Source of the DNA: Rhizopus sp. PT2906
Taxonomy: Eukaryota > Mucoromycota > Mucoromycetes > Mucorales > Rhizopodaceae
DNA: 52,004 nucleotides
Assembly: GCA_025529335.1 (NCBI GenBank)
Contig: JAMYHX010000300.1
Coordinates: forward strand, 1 to 52,004
Direction: 5' to 3'
Each line of letters opens with the position of its first letter. Position 1 is the first letter of the stretch. Below, one piece after another: positions 12,496 to 24,310 of this stretch. The notes beneath the pieces are model-generated. The model did no database searches. It was not told the DNA's origin and was given only the letters and a program-made list of their open reading frames with translations. Position numbers and translations under genes: made by a program.

Positions 12496-12621
12496 AAGGG
12501 CATAATGAATCAATGAGAAATATTGGGTTACTGTTTATTTAAAAATATGAGATAATAACAATATATATATATATATATAGAAAAAGTAAAAAAGATAGTA
12601 GGATAATAAAAAGACATATAT

Positions 12622-13365
12622 TTATCTTTGACGTTCAGGAAGTGTTTGAGGAATAACGGCAGTTTTTTTCATCATATAATATGATGTTTTGGCAGCATGG
12701 TTAATAACTTGCAATTTATTGCGCTGTAAGCTATACATTACCTTCTAAGATCACTCATATATAAATTCTCAAATCTATCAATTGAATCTGCCAAGAATTG
12801 GCAGATATCATTATCAGAGGTAAAACGTTTTCAATTGATTGTGATATGATTCAATCAAGTTGTTGGTATGGAAAGAGGCACTTGGTCGCCAGGCTTTACA
12901 GAAAAGCTCCTTTTTGACCAACCATCTTGTTCTAAAATAAGCAAGGAATTGCTCTTCAATTTTGAAGCGAGTTTCAAAAGAGGTGAATATATTAAGAAAT
13001 TCTTCTTCAGAACAGGCACCCATCATCAAACCAAGACAAGCACGAATACCTTTGCGTTTGGATTGATTGTCATGAGTATTCTTAGGTTCTTTAACCTGAC
13101 ATAATATAGAACTATTAGTACGAACACTTAAAATAAAGAATCTTATATGAAAATACTTACTACAGCCTTAAGCTTACTGCCCCATGCACACCAGATATGC
13201 CAATGGCACAAGAGAATTTGAACAGAGCCTTCAAAGACATCTCTAATTGCAGCTGTCTCTGCAGAACTACAATCTACCATAATTCGCTTCATGTTCAAAG
13301 AGAAGCTGGTCTTTACCCAGGTTAACCACTGATGCAAAGTAGGAATGGTTTCCATATCAGTAATG
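12622..13365 (-). pseudogene. MULE transposase fragment (C-terminal part)
   Basis: The minus strand encodes ITDMETIPTLHQW, IMVDCSSAETAAIRDVFEG and VQILLCHWHIWCAWGSKLK. These are typical of MULE (Mutator-like) DDE transposase domains in Mucoromycota: the VDCS region carries an acidic catalytic residue and the CHWHI motif follows. An intact GT-AG intron (13160-13096) joins the exons in frame. The second exon continues through a short Cys-containing stretch to FHTNNLIESYHNQLKTFYL, where a stop appears near 12814. A different frame then reads on to PQTLPERQR and a stop at 12622-12624, so a frameshift or lost sequence is likely. Upstream, the frame runs straight into a poly-T (phenylalanine) tract at 13387-13366 and the N-terminal half is missing. 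It is a relic as given. Confidence 0.72.
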
Positions 13366-13387
13366 AAAAAAAAAAAAAAAAAAAAAA
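13366..13387. repeat. Poly-A tract, 22 nt, cutting the MULE transposase
   Basis: The tract sits exactly where the MULE reading frame loses its N-terminal half. The TnpB/Fanzor-like locus starts within about 110 bp on its other side. Confidence 0.9.
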
Positions 13388-13497
13388 GGTAGACATCTGT
13401 TCGTGGTGTATATAAAACATTGAATAGTTATTTTTCTTTTTCTTCTCCTCTTTACTATTCCTAATATTCACTAATTCGTGAAAAGAAAAAGCAAAGA

Positions 13498-14905
13498 GTG
13501 GTATATGACCCCGGAAAGACTTTGATCAATAGTCCAGCTAGCTGGAAACGAAGTGCAAGTGAAGAACTAGCTGGTTCATCATCCAAACGTACCCATAGAA
13601 CAACGGAAAGAGAAGAATATCTTATGAACACTTTCATGGAGCAACTCGAAATTCACGTTTCTTCAGAAATTCAACACTGCTATTAGACAGACGGGAACCT
13701 TGGTGAACTTCGTAAATCAATGTTATCACGATCAAGATTACCTCGTGGGATAGTTACTGGTGCTGAAGCCAGAATTAATGTGAAGGTAGGGGAAATAGAG
13801 TCATTACTGCGAACCAAAAGAAACCATGGAAAAACGCCAGTGCAGTATTGGAAGGACTTTGTTGAAGCCGAGTTCTTTAACGTTGCTCAAAGAATTCGAA
13901 AAGAAGTCGAAAGTAGAGAAGAAACAACGAAGGAAGCGGAAGATACCAGTGCACAGGAACAAGAAGAACAACAAATAAGAACTTTTAGTGCCTCTTTGCT
14001 CCCACTTTTAAGATCAGATTTGCTCGCTGATATCCAAGATACTTTTTTAAAAACCATAGAAGAAGCAGTTGTTTCTGCTAGTGATTACATAGATTCGTAT
14101 AGTGTTCAAGTATATAAGCTGGTATTACTTTTAAAGAAATCAAGTTTTTTCAAGTTAGATAATGATGAAATTATACTCCAACACAACGTCGGTGTTAGCA
14201 TTCAAGATATCGTACCAGAAAGCTTTTGCTGTCAAAGCGACATCAACCATTTCTCTCCTCCCATAGACAGAAGCTGCCTTACAGATGGTACCCTAAAAAA
14301 AGAATTTAACAGCCTTTTCAACTCGAGTCATCTGCAAGTGATCCATGCAAGCTATTTTGGAACTCAAGGTGTTACCGAAGGAACGCTCAAAAAGCATCCT
14401 TTCCAAACAGCATTAAGACAGGTTCTTAACGAAGACGGAAGAAGAAACGAATCAACTGATCCGGTTGTCATGAAGCTGGCACTCAACAGATACATTTCTA
14501 ATTTCAAGAATATGTGGTCTCAGAAAATACGCTCTAGAAAGACGTTGAATCGTGTACTCATTGTTCTCCTCAGAATCCATTTGGCTCCTAAGCGTGAGAG
14601 AAGAAAAATAGAGGAATTAACCAAGAAGAAATCTGAAAAAGCAAAAAATACTGACAAAGCGCCTACAAAGATCAAGCTTGCCAACAAGTCTTACAAGAAA
14701 AAGATTATTCAAAAACGAGAAGAAAAAGCGTGAAACGTATATTCGTAAGTCAAGAAACGACAAAACAAACGAGCTTAAATGGAAATACAAAGCAACAAAA
14801 TGCCAAATGCGAATTTCCAAATATGAAGAAACTGTAAGAAAAGAGGCAAGTTCATTGTTTGATTGTTTGAATGCTATTTTTACTTATTTAGTTACTATTT
14901 ACTAG
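13498..14905 (+). pseudogene. N-terminal part of a decayed TnpB/Fanzor-like gene
   Basis: A frame from 13498 to 14733 is open except for one TAG at 13684-13686. Coding sense continues on both sides of the stop (EIHVSSEIQHCY, then TDGNLGELRKSM). After 14733 the sense continues in the +1 frame (KKRETYIRKSRNDKTNELKW) to about 14833. The product is rich in Lys, Glu and Arg and has no catalytic motif that I recognise. Its tail is strongly basic, as often seen in nucleic-acid-binding helical regions. The upstream frame closes at 13462 with no clear first exon. It lies immediately 5' of, and on the same strand as, the nuclease-like segment. I infer that they are one gene, broken by a stop and a frameshift. 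The function of this half cannot be assigned from sequence alone. Confidence 0.5.
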
Positions 14906-14935
14906 AGAGCTTAAATAAGTCGCGCCAATTTAAGC

Positions 14936-17043
14936 CCAGCTATAACTGATAGCGATGACGAAGTTATCATGGACATTGCAGCAGATACGAACCCTGTAGC
15001 GGCTCAAATAGTGCTAACTCTTGACGACGATGATGTTCAAGGATCAACAGATATCATAAGAAGAAGGATGAACAAATTAAGTACTATTACACGGCAGGCC
15101 ATTTTTAAACAATTTGGCCATACCATCACCGAAAGACATTTGAAAAACGCGCTCCCAGATATCCAGTCAAACGAGCTACAGGCTTGTGTTATAATTGCAA
15201 ATTTCTTAATGCCATATCTACCAGCAACTACCGATTCACTCTCTGTCGCGCAGCAGCTACCTTTTTTTCTAATGGCTAACGATCTTTTTCAATGCACTGG
15301 ATACACCAAATTTATAGAAAAGCTAGTACCTATGGCAAGCCCAACAAGGCTTTTAGCTTTACAAATTAATGCGCCACAGATATATTCCCTTTTCAGTCCA
15401 TCAATGGACATTCATGATTTTAATGGTGATATTATTACGTTCCGACAAGTTGCAACAGAAAGTAAAGATGCTGTATTCAGTTCCTTCCTTGACATTGACA
15501 AGATCAACTCTCTTTGCGATAGCTATGACTTAAAGTTCGCCCATAATATACATGCACTGCCTGGGGTGAAAACAGCTATTCCTCTTTCTCATACAAGAAG
15601 CATAAAAAGAAATTATGAAGCATTTGAACGTGAAATGCCAGATAGAAGAATGATTCAGCAAGCAGAAGTCGATACATTGCAAAGGCAATTAAAGAAAATT
15701 AATTCTGAACGACGAGAGTTTATGCTTAGAAACAGTATCCGCGACTTAAAGAATCAACGGATAAGAAGTACAGATGGAAGACTAATAGCCGCTGATATAG
15801 AACAAAACATTAGGCTCTATCAAAAAATTCAACAGACGAAAGCTTCTGGAGATGCTATAAACAAAAGGCTTATAGACACGAAACAGCAATTGTCAGATGC
15901 CAGAAAAAAATTATATAATAGTATTAATCAAACCACTTCCTATGGCAGCAATAATAACCAGCTACCTCGTGTTGAAAGTTTCAAGCTTGATGACACTCAA
16001 TCTGATCTAACAAATTTCGCTTTTTCTGGGACGGATAATGGTTTAGTGACAATGACAGAAACAGTAAAACTATCACTAGATCAATTCACGTTTCATCTCA
16101 AGTTATATAACAGGTATTCAGCTTTGACAGAAGGTAATTTGATACAGCTTATTTTTGTGTATATTGAATCTAATCTATTTGCAGGCACCACCAGGTTTTA
16201 AGCTTCCGCAGAAGAGGCAATGTTCTTCAAGTTTGAAAGCCTTTCAAAGTACACGCGTCCGACATTGTGTATGGTAGTGGTGCAACTAAATTACGAGCAA
16301 AGCTTCAACGTGCCAAGAAAACAAAAGCTAAAGTTATTTCAGAAATTGAAGCGAAACTTGGTGAATGCAGCTTTCAAGAAATACGCAGCGTTGATGAATT
16401 AAACAATTGGTATAATGGAAGATTCACGCACCAAGACGTACTTCGAGATTTCTATTACTCCCGACAAAGAGTACGCCAATTACGAGCATATGAACTGCAA
16501 AAGCGAAAGTATATCGACAGGCTAGGTTCTCAAGAGCGATTTTATGTGACCTCAAGCAGTAAGAAACTATCAATAATGTTTATTGGAGATACCGGACTCT
16601 GTTTTGGGTCGTCCATAAAAGGTTACCAAAGATATGGAGGGCACTGGAAGCCTACCAAGCATAGCTTATACACTTCGGTTTGCATAACAAGCGAATATAA
16701 TACGTCGCAAACTTTCATTTTTTGTTTTAAGAAGTTATTACATCCAAAACGCAGTACAGCAGACAAGAATGGTCGTATCAATTTAAAAAATGTGAATGGT
16801 ACTTTTGTTTGCGTGAACCCGTCCTGTCCGTCAGTAAAAGCAAGTCAAAACACTCATGCTAGAGACACACTGAGTGCTGTTGCTATTGGCTTGTCTGGGA
16901 TGGAGACTTTACTGCTTGGAACAACATTCCCTCAATTCAACAGAAATATCAGTCCATCGCAGACTGATCAATTCAACCGACTTGCTGCAGCTTTCTGTAC
17001 AGGAAACGCTGTTAAGCCTATTACCGCTGGTAATAATACCTAG
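14936..17043 (+). pseudogene. TnpB/Fanzor-like RuvC nuclease, C-terminal part, decayed
   Basis: An open stretch to 16133 is followed by a probable intron (16134-16194, donor GTAATT, acceptor ACCAG). After one frameshift near 16236 the frame runs to a TAG at 17041-17043. The first part has a coiled helical region and then GTDNGLVTM, a candidate RuvC-I Asp. The C-terminal part (16258-17043) has FIGDTGLCFGSSIKGYQRYG, then SEYNTSQT followed by a lone Cys, then CVNPSC, then HARDTLSAVAIGLSG. This order (EY.TS.T, zinc-ribbon Cys pairs, RD..SA.AI) parallels the OrfB zinc-ribbon/RuvC-III end of TnpB and eukaryotic Fanzor proteins, which are RNA-guided nucleases carried by transposons. The first zinc-ribbon Cys expected after TS.T is Phe here, so the ribbon looks damaged. 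The family call rests on motif order, not on a search. A fungal transposase of another kind remains possible. Confidence 0.55.
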
Positions 17044-18440
17044 GGTATATCCAGTAATTTCATAACTATTGCTTTGTAAAGCTTTAATGACTGCTGATAA
17101 TTGATCAGATACTCAGATATGAATGACAATATGGAGTCTACCTATTTATGTATATGAATTATAGATGATTATTTTCCATCGAACAAATTCTTTGTTGGTT
17201 GTCTTGGCCCATGGGTCATCATCATATGGATGAACATTTCTTCAGTCTGCGTGAAGAATTTTTGAGTTCAGATTGGGACTGCTTTTGCTGGGTGGTTTTG
17301 TGTTGCTGCACAGAACCAAGGTTCATCGTCTTGAAACACTGTTCATGCCAAATAACTAAATATCATCTTCAAATAGTACACCACCTACCATCATTATTGG
17401 CTACTTTTATATGTTGTTGTCTTCCAAAGCTAGATGCTGATACCATAATCATAAACGAAAATGAATGAAATTGTGTGATGAAGTCAGTAACTCGATGCTA
17501 AACAATGATAGGATCAAATGGTTTCTTTATATGCATGTTTATTGTATTCCTTCTCTTTTAACGTATATCCATATAGGATATCATTAAAAGGTTTTTTTTC
17601 AATTTAATACCCTTAAGTATGGCAAGCCATCAAAGAACTGTATTGTGGCGCTTTCTTTGTAATTTTTGTGGAATCTTCCGTTTCGTTTGACAATTATTTT
17701 TGTAGAAATGTTATTTTATAAAAAGAGTTACTCGGTTTCAGCTTTATCTTCTTTATTACATAGAATCTTTAATAGTACTTCCTAATGCTTCATCATAAGC
17801 ACCTCGGAAAATCGTTCCCATCTGAGTTTAAAAGACTTTTAAAAAAAATTATCCCAAAAAGTAAAGGGAATCTTGGTGAATGCGCTTATATCGCTATTGA
17901 TTGTTCGATTTGAATTTCTGGCCAATATAAAGTAAATAGCAGATGACAGGTCAGGGTCCCCCCCTTCCCCTTATGCAAATACGTTTTCCGCTTAGAATAT
18001 AAAAAATTTTTTTGTGCGTGTAGATCAATTTTATATATAAATAAAAAGAATTCATGCCCCCTTTTTTTTAACTTTTTATTCTTTTTTCTTTTTCGCACAA
18101 TTAGAAAACACTCTTTTGCCCTTTTTTACACAGCTTTGGCATGATTTCTTTGCGTCTCCAAAAGTGTAATTATAACTATCGGAGTAGACTTTGATACATT
18201 TATTTTCTCTCTCTCTCTTTGCTGTATACAATCTATATATACATATATACAACCTTTATTATACATACAACATATACATACTCCTTTTTTTATTCTCTCT
18301 CTCTCTCTCTCTCTCTTTGTTTCTCCTATATTTATTTTTATTATAAAAAAAAGCACTAGTTATATATATAAATTCAATATTTATATATTCAACAATACCT
18401 CTATCTCTCTCTCTCTCTCTTTTTTTTTTTTCCTAATTCA
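17044..18440. other. Intergenic region with CT-rich microsatellites
   Basis: No convincing gene; a frame at 17199-17468 has no recognisable domain. The right part is the copper-fist gene promoter and has pyrimidine-rich repeats: CT runs near 18208-18220, 18294-18317 and 18404-18420, then a T run to 18431 just before the ATG. If the upstream nuclease is Fanzor-like, 17044-17143 is where a guide RNA would be sought. Confidence 0.5.
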
Positions 18441-20114
18441 ATGTATATCAACGGTATTAAATACGCTTGTTCAACTTGCATCAAGGTAATGTTGGTTGTT
18501 CTATATTCGGATTAGTTTCTAACCATTTCTCAAACAGGGTCACCGCTCGTCTCACTGCAATCACGTTGACCGCCCATTATTTGAAATTCGTAAGAAAGGT
18601 CGCCCAGTGACTCAATGTACTTATTGTCGAGATCTTCGTAAAACAAAGCAAGTTCATATCAAATGTGCATGTAATTCGAAGAAAGGTATTTACATAAGCG
18701 TGAAAAAAAAAAAGCAAATGCTAATTACCATATATGTATATATTTACTTTTTATAACCTTAGGCGATCATCAACAGCAACAGCAGCCTATTTTAATCTAT
18801 CGTAATACCTCTTCTACTTGCTCAGTTCACAGTAATGATGATATCATCCAAGATCATCCAAAACAGCATTGTACTTGTCCCTCTCCTAATAACGGTACTC
18901 CCATGATACGGTCATCTTCCGGCGGCGGACAAGCCTATCTTTCATCTAATGTCCCACAAGACTCTGTTGATGTCGCACCAGGATCTTTGATGTCAGCGCC
19001 ACTCTGTACAACCCCATTGGTAGTCAAAGAAGAAACTCCTTCTTATTCTTGGGCTTTAGTTACTTCTCCCTCCGCCAATCACATAGACCTTCCCCACGCT
19101 TCCTCCTCCTCCTCTTCCTCTTGCTCGGCTTCGATATCAAAACTTGCAGATGATGATAATAACCATCATAACCTTCATCTCGGTTTCATCTTTCACAAGC
19201 CTTCAAACACATCAAGGATTTTAGACGGTCAACCGAGGGTACGAAGACGTCGCTCGACCAAAAAAAGCTCTTCCTCTACCCCTACAAGACCCTTGGCTTC
19301 CAGCGTTAATTATGATACACTCATCAATGTAGACACACTCACCGGTCTTTCTACACCACCACCTTCCTCTACTGTTTCTTCCTCAGAGCCAATGGATGTA
19401 CAATTTGATTACCTAACACAACAACTTGAGATCCTGTCAAGTCATGAGAACCAACAACAACAACAGCAGCAACAACAGCAGCAACAACAGCAACAGCAAC
19501 AGCAACAGCAGCAGCAGCAAGATTTAGCGGGAGGGTTTACTAACGCAGAAGAACTGACTGCCATTTTAAACAATGTGCTTCAAAAAGATGATGGCCTCAC
19601 AGTTGACATCATGTTTCAAGAAAATCAAATCCTGTCTACCGTTCCTAACCCACTATCTCCTTTACCTCCACTTCCTCCTACAACACACATTTCTTCTGGT
19701 CTCGTCCAACCTCAGCAACAGCAACACTCCCCCGTGAATACTCCCAACATCAACCGGTCCCACTGCGGTAGCTTTGTTCCTAGTTTCAGCTGCCGTAAAC
19801 CCGTCGGTAGTTCTGGTGGAGAATCAGTTGTGATCACAATTACACCGCTCGTTACCCCAAACAAAGAAGACCAGCAGCAGCAAAGACAAGAGTATTATCC
19901 TACTACGACGCGTATTGTTACCTGCTATTGTGGTAGTCGATGTACTTGCCCAGGCTGCCTGGTGCATCCTGGTAACTTTTTCTTGGGAAGTGATCCTTAC
20001 TCTGGTCCTCTCATCAACCCTTCATCTTCTGCATCTTCTTCCTGTTACGGCTCAGATGATGAAGATATTGCTTCTATTTACAGTAACCATAATAACACTA
20101 ATTTTACCTTTTAA
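18441..20114 (+). CDS. Copper-fist DNA-binding transcription factor
   Basis: Exons 18441-18485, 18538-18685 and 18763-20114 give about 514 aa in phase. Residues 1-64 form a complete copper fist: MYINGIKYACSTCIKGHR, HCNHVDRPL, the minor-groove KGRP motif, then CTYCRDLR and HIKCAC. This is the DNA-binding domain of Ace1, Amt1, Mac1 and Cuf1, regulators of copper and iron homeostasis. A pure Gln tract of about 20 residues lies near 295-318 and Ser/Pro-rich stretches surround it, as in activation domains. Near the C-terminus is a second Cys cluster, TCYCGSRCTCPGCLVHPG (about 449-466), resembling the Cys-rich copper-sensing motifs of Mac1 and Cuf1. The inferred role is copper-responsive transcription in the nucleus. 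Which metal genes it controls cannot be seen here. Confidence 0.93.
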
Positions 20115-23100
20115 CCTCTTACTTCACTGTACATATACCCCTTTATAATAAAAAAAAGTGTACAAGCACCCTGTGTGTATGCATGTGATTATGTAACCCT
20201 TTTACTCTTCTGCCTATCTGCCACTTTTTTTTTCTGTTTTATTATGAGGCATTTTTGTTAATAAACTTTTTGGCTTGTAAAACGTCACGACTCATGCTCA
20301 TGTAAGACAAGGAGTTAAATAAAAAAGTTATTCGGCCATCACTTGATTCTTCATGGGCGCAGTTGGCCTTCATTCGTGTAAAACTGGGCATAAAAAACTC
20401 AAATGGTATAAAAATAGCAGCCTGCGAACCAGATAAAGGAGGAAAACTGGCAAAGAGAAAGGGAGGAAAGAAGCATTGTGGCTTGAAAAGATGGAAATCA
20501 TCGTCTTTTTCTATTCAACAAGGTTTTTGTCTTACGCCAGCTACATTTATTTGTCACACATTTCGCATCGAATGACGCACACAACAAATAAAGTAAAAGA
20601 AAGCTTTTGCTTAGGCATTTCAAGAAAAGAGAAAAGAGAAAAAAAAGGGTTGAAATCTATAACCAAGATGCCTTGTAAAGTAAACAAACAAGGACATAAC
20701 ATCAGTATCTCTGCTTTATAAAACACAGAATACGCTGTATGAGCAGAACGTGCTCATGATAATAAGCCTAAAAAAGAGAAGCCAAGCCTCTAATCATGAT
20801 ATTTCTGAGCGAGAATCGTCAAATTCTGTACTCTATACGTCACCTTACAGCAATCCTTTTGGAATAGTTTGATACAAGATGTAAGGTTATGTTTATTGTG
20901 AATGTGAGCCTTTTTATGATCATGTTTAATCGCTAATTCTAGGATAAAATAATGAAAACATACCATAAAAACACAGGATTCATTTCTTCTTTCATGTGCC
21001 ACACTAATGGAAAATAAAATAATAATAAAGGTGCAAGTGTGGCAAGCCACCCTAATATTTGGCACAAACACAAGATTTACCAAATTGGCTATTATGGTTA
21101 GAATCCGCGTGTATGATAAATTCTGTGGCTATGCTCATTTGTCTAGGTTAGCTTATTGCCGATGGAACAGTTGACAGTGATATTCGCATGCATATACTAC
21201 ATACAGTGACCTAGGATCGGTTTAAACTTTTCATACTAGCCTTTGAGAGCTTTAAATGTTCACGCGGTGCAAATATGGGTGTTACAATACAAAAAGAGTT
21301 TCTAAATGTATAAAAACATTGATTATTCAAACATCCTTAACAAAAAACATAAAAGGTTACTTAAACGGCCTAGTGAAGAACTGTCGATTGGTTTAGAACT
21401 GTTAATGAAGCGATTGCTTTAGACATTTAAGAGATGCAAAGTACCCAAAGCTTCACTATGTCGGCTTGTAAAGAGTAAATACAGTTTTGACATTAAAATC
21501 CCGGCTTCCACTTGTGAAGCCCAAGAACACATTGACTGATTACGCATTCAAATGTAACACTGGCGTAAGACTTGTTCTGAAATCATAAACAAGGAAACTC
21601 TATCCGGTCCTGAAATCTCCCCCTCCTTCCTTCGAACCATAATGGGCGAGATGAATAAAGAACAATCCTCCTGTCACTTTCCATATGATTTGATTATAAT
21701 AATAAACTAAAATATAGCAATGTAGAAAGATAAGGACGAATGCATCCAAGAGTGTCGCTTTGTCAATTAAACATATTGGATACTTGGCATTGTTGATATA
21801 CCTACGTCTATTATGTTTGAAATCAATTGATATGATTTATATTAGTATCATTTGCAGGCATCTTATGAAATAAAAATACTTCCTGGCACATGTTATGTGA
21901 GTATGTAAATATCTGGGAATCGTTTGAAAGTATTTTTTTCTGTCTTAAGTCATCACATCAATAGTTAAATAATATAGTGAGTATAAATAGTACGCATACA
22001 TGATGAGTATAGTAAAAACTTACAAGTTTGCTTCAAGAAACGAACTTTTGGTTTCAGTGTTTCTGAAGACTGGCCAAAAGAAAATATTGACTTTTCTTTT
22101 TTCAAGGGCAATGATTGTTCTATAATATTCTATAGCAACAGCAAAAAGGTATTGTAAGAAACAAAATACTATGTTATGTTAATTATAGAATAAAGCCTAC
22201 TTTAAAGCTGTGCAAGCTTTCCAGTTTCGTTTCTGTATATTCATAAGCTTTGTATCGCACCGGGGCCTTTACTGTCTTCATAATAGAGTATATTTGCTGT
22301 TCCATCGTCCATGATAATATTAAAAGCAAAAGACAAGAAGATACAGTAAGACTGTATAATAATCTTAAAAGTAGGAGACAATAAGATAACATAAGACTGA
22401 ATTAATTCTTTTTTTGATAAAGAGCAGTTCTTATTTATACTATTCAAGTTTACTATGGGATTATAGTTGATGTGGGTCTAACAGTTATTCTAAGGTAGAG
22501 TAACTCAATTAAGAATTTCCTAGTTTTATTATGTGACATCTAAATCAAGAAATGATGTTATGCATTTGTTTTGTTAATGTAGGGTGATTGCCTTAGTTTC
22601 AATAAGTATGAATTATGTTCGAATATGACATCGCTCTTACTTTCTAAAATTTATCCTCTGTAAACTAATCTTCAAGTTCTTAACTTAATTAGCTGTACTA
22701 GCCAACTCTCTTAGTTTCTGTTTGGTTTTTTCTCTCCTCTCCTCCTCTTAGCTGAGCCAACAACTTCAATACACAAACACGGTTTTCGTTTGCAAGAGTG
22801 ATTATCTCTACTTAGCATTTATGCAGATTTGTTCGACACGCAACTGACAATCACGTGCTCTAATCCGGCCCGGAAAATAATATTAGTATAAGTCCTTTTG
22901 TCGGAATTTAAATTTACGTAGCACAAGAAGCCCTTATATGATTGTATGCATAAACATTGGATGTTGCATGTCATGTAATCGATTAGGGTTCGGTGTTCCT
23001 GAAATGGCAGTTTGTGAAACATTGCCACCTCTTACATGATGATTGATATTCTTGTTATCCCTGGCTTAAGGCAATGGCCTCTTCGGACGCTATACCATTG

Positions 23101-24310
23101 TTGATATATCTAATCTGATTTATAAAATTGTTCACTTTTTTCCTTTTATTGAGTTAAACTGATAGTATTTTTGTTATATATATCACTATTTACTGTATTT
23201 GTGTTTTTTAAAAGAAACAATAAAACTGATCTTTATTGCTATTGTAAAGAAAAGGCACATATAATCTTTGGTTACATAGAGCATCAAACATAGAAATGCT
23301 TTAAATAAAAATTAATTCATGAAACAAACTTCAATCCTTCAACCAAACTTCAAGTCATCAAATGGAAATCGAATTACAGCATCAAGAATTAGTTCTGGTT
23401 ATTCCCAATTACTTTTACTTACTTCACTTTTACATTTCTTTATTTTTATCAATAAACCTTATTTTGTGCATAAAGTAAACTTCTGATACTATTTTCTCAA
23501 GTAAATACAAGTCCCTTGAAGCAAATATAACTTTATTGTATCTCTACAAGTTTACCACAAGAAATTGTCATCCTACAGTCATATCTGATCTTACAAAAAG
23601 ATCTGGTGGTCACATAGCGACATGTTATCAACATATACAACCAGTAACTCTTTAAATTAACAAAGCCAACGTAATACACAAAACCGCAATTTACATTGTG
23701 GTTTTAGATATTTATTTAACAAAAAAATTGGAATCAAGACAATTCAAGGATGAAAAATAAACATCAATTAGTCGCTTTTACACTCTAATGTTCATTTCAT
23801 TACAACACTTGTCTAAGAAGCTGACAGCATTGTATATCATGGGGAAAAGTTAAAAAAAAAAGGAATGCTTGGCAATCTTGTTTCTTAACAAACAATCATC
23901 GAGACGTAATTGTTCCATTTCTTTTTGTTGCTAAAGCAGGGAATTTTTTCTTACACTCTTTTATTTGACATGGCATCACCTGCCATAAAGCCTATTTGTA
24001 AGGCTAAAATTAGCTGAGACATGAATAAATAATTATGCAGATCATATCTGATTCATTTATTCTCTTGATATAGAAAGACGAGGAATAGATTAATGATCTA
24101 TGATGTAAATTATAAAGGTTTTAAAAAGCCTTTTTAATGCATAGATCGTCATTTATTTCAAACGTGATGAATTAAAATTGTTTAAATTTATAAAAGGCAT
24201 GGGTTGATTATTTTATGGAAAAAAGAAAAAAGAATATAAAAGCAACAAAGGGTTTTGAATAAAGAGACATTGTTTTTCTATCCCTATTCTCTTTTTCTGT
24301 ATCAACTTTA
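20115..24310. other. 4.2-kb gene-poor AT-rich region
   Basis: I find no frame with a recognisable domain, no convincing exon chain and no tRNA-like pattern. Scattered short frames are not supported. An imperfect hairpin near 24091-24150 (GATCTATG pairing with CATAGATC) lies upstream of the fasciclin gene. A typical compact TATA-like and pyrimidine-rich leader (TATAAAAGC, then CTATCCCTATTC) precedes the ATG at 24311. Confidence 0.45.

Noticed and set aside
17199..17468. 89-residue frame rich in Cys and His downstream of the nuclease-like gene
   Set aside because: The Cys/His spacing shows no regular zinc-finger pattern and there is no splice context. It is probably a chance frame.
20363..20721. 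Two overlapping basic frames after the copper-fist gene
   Set aside because: Low-complexity Lys/Arg frames without a domain, overlapping in different frames, so neither is favoured.
24091..24150. Hairpin upstream of the fasciclin gene as an RNA or terminator element
   Set aside because: The 8-bp paired arms with a loop of over 40 nt are weak and AT-rich. This is not enough to call a functional structure.
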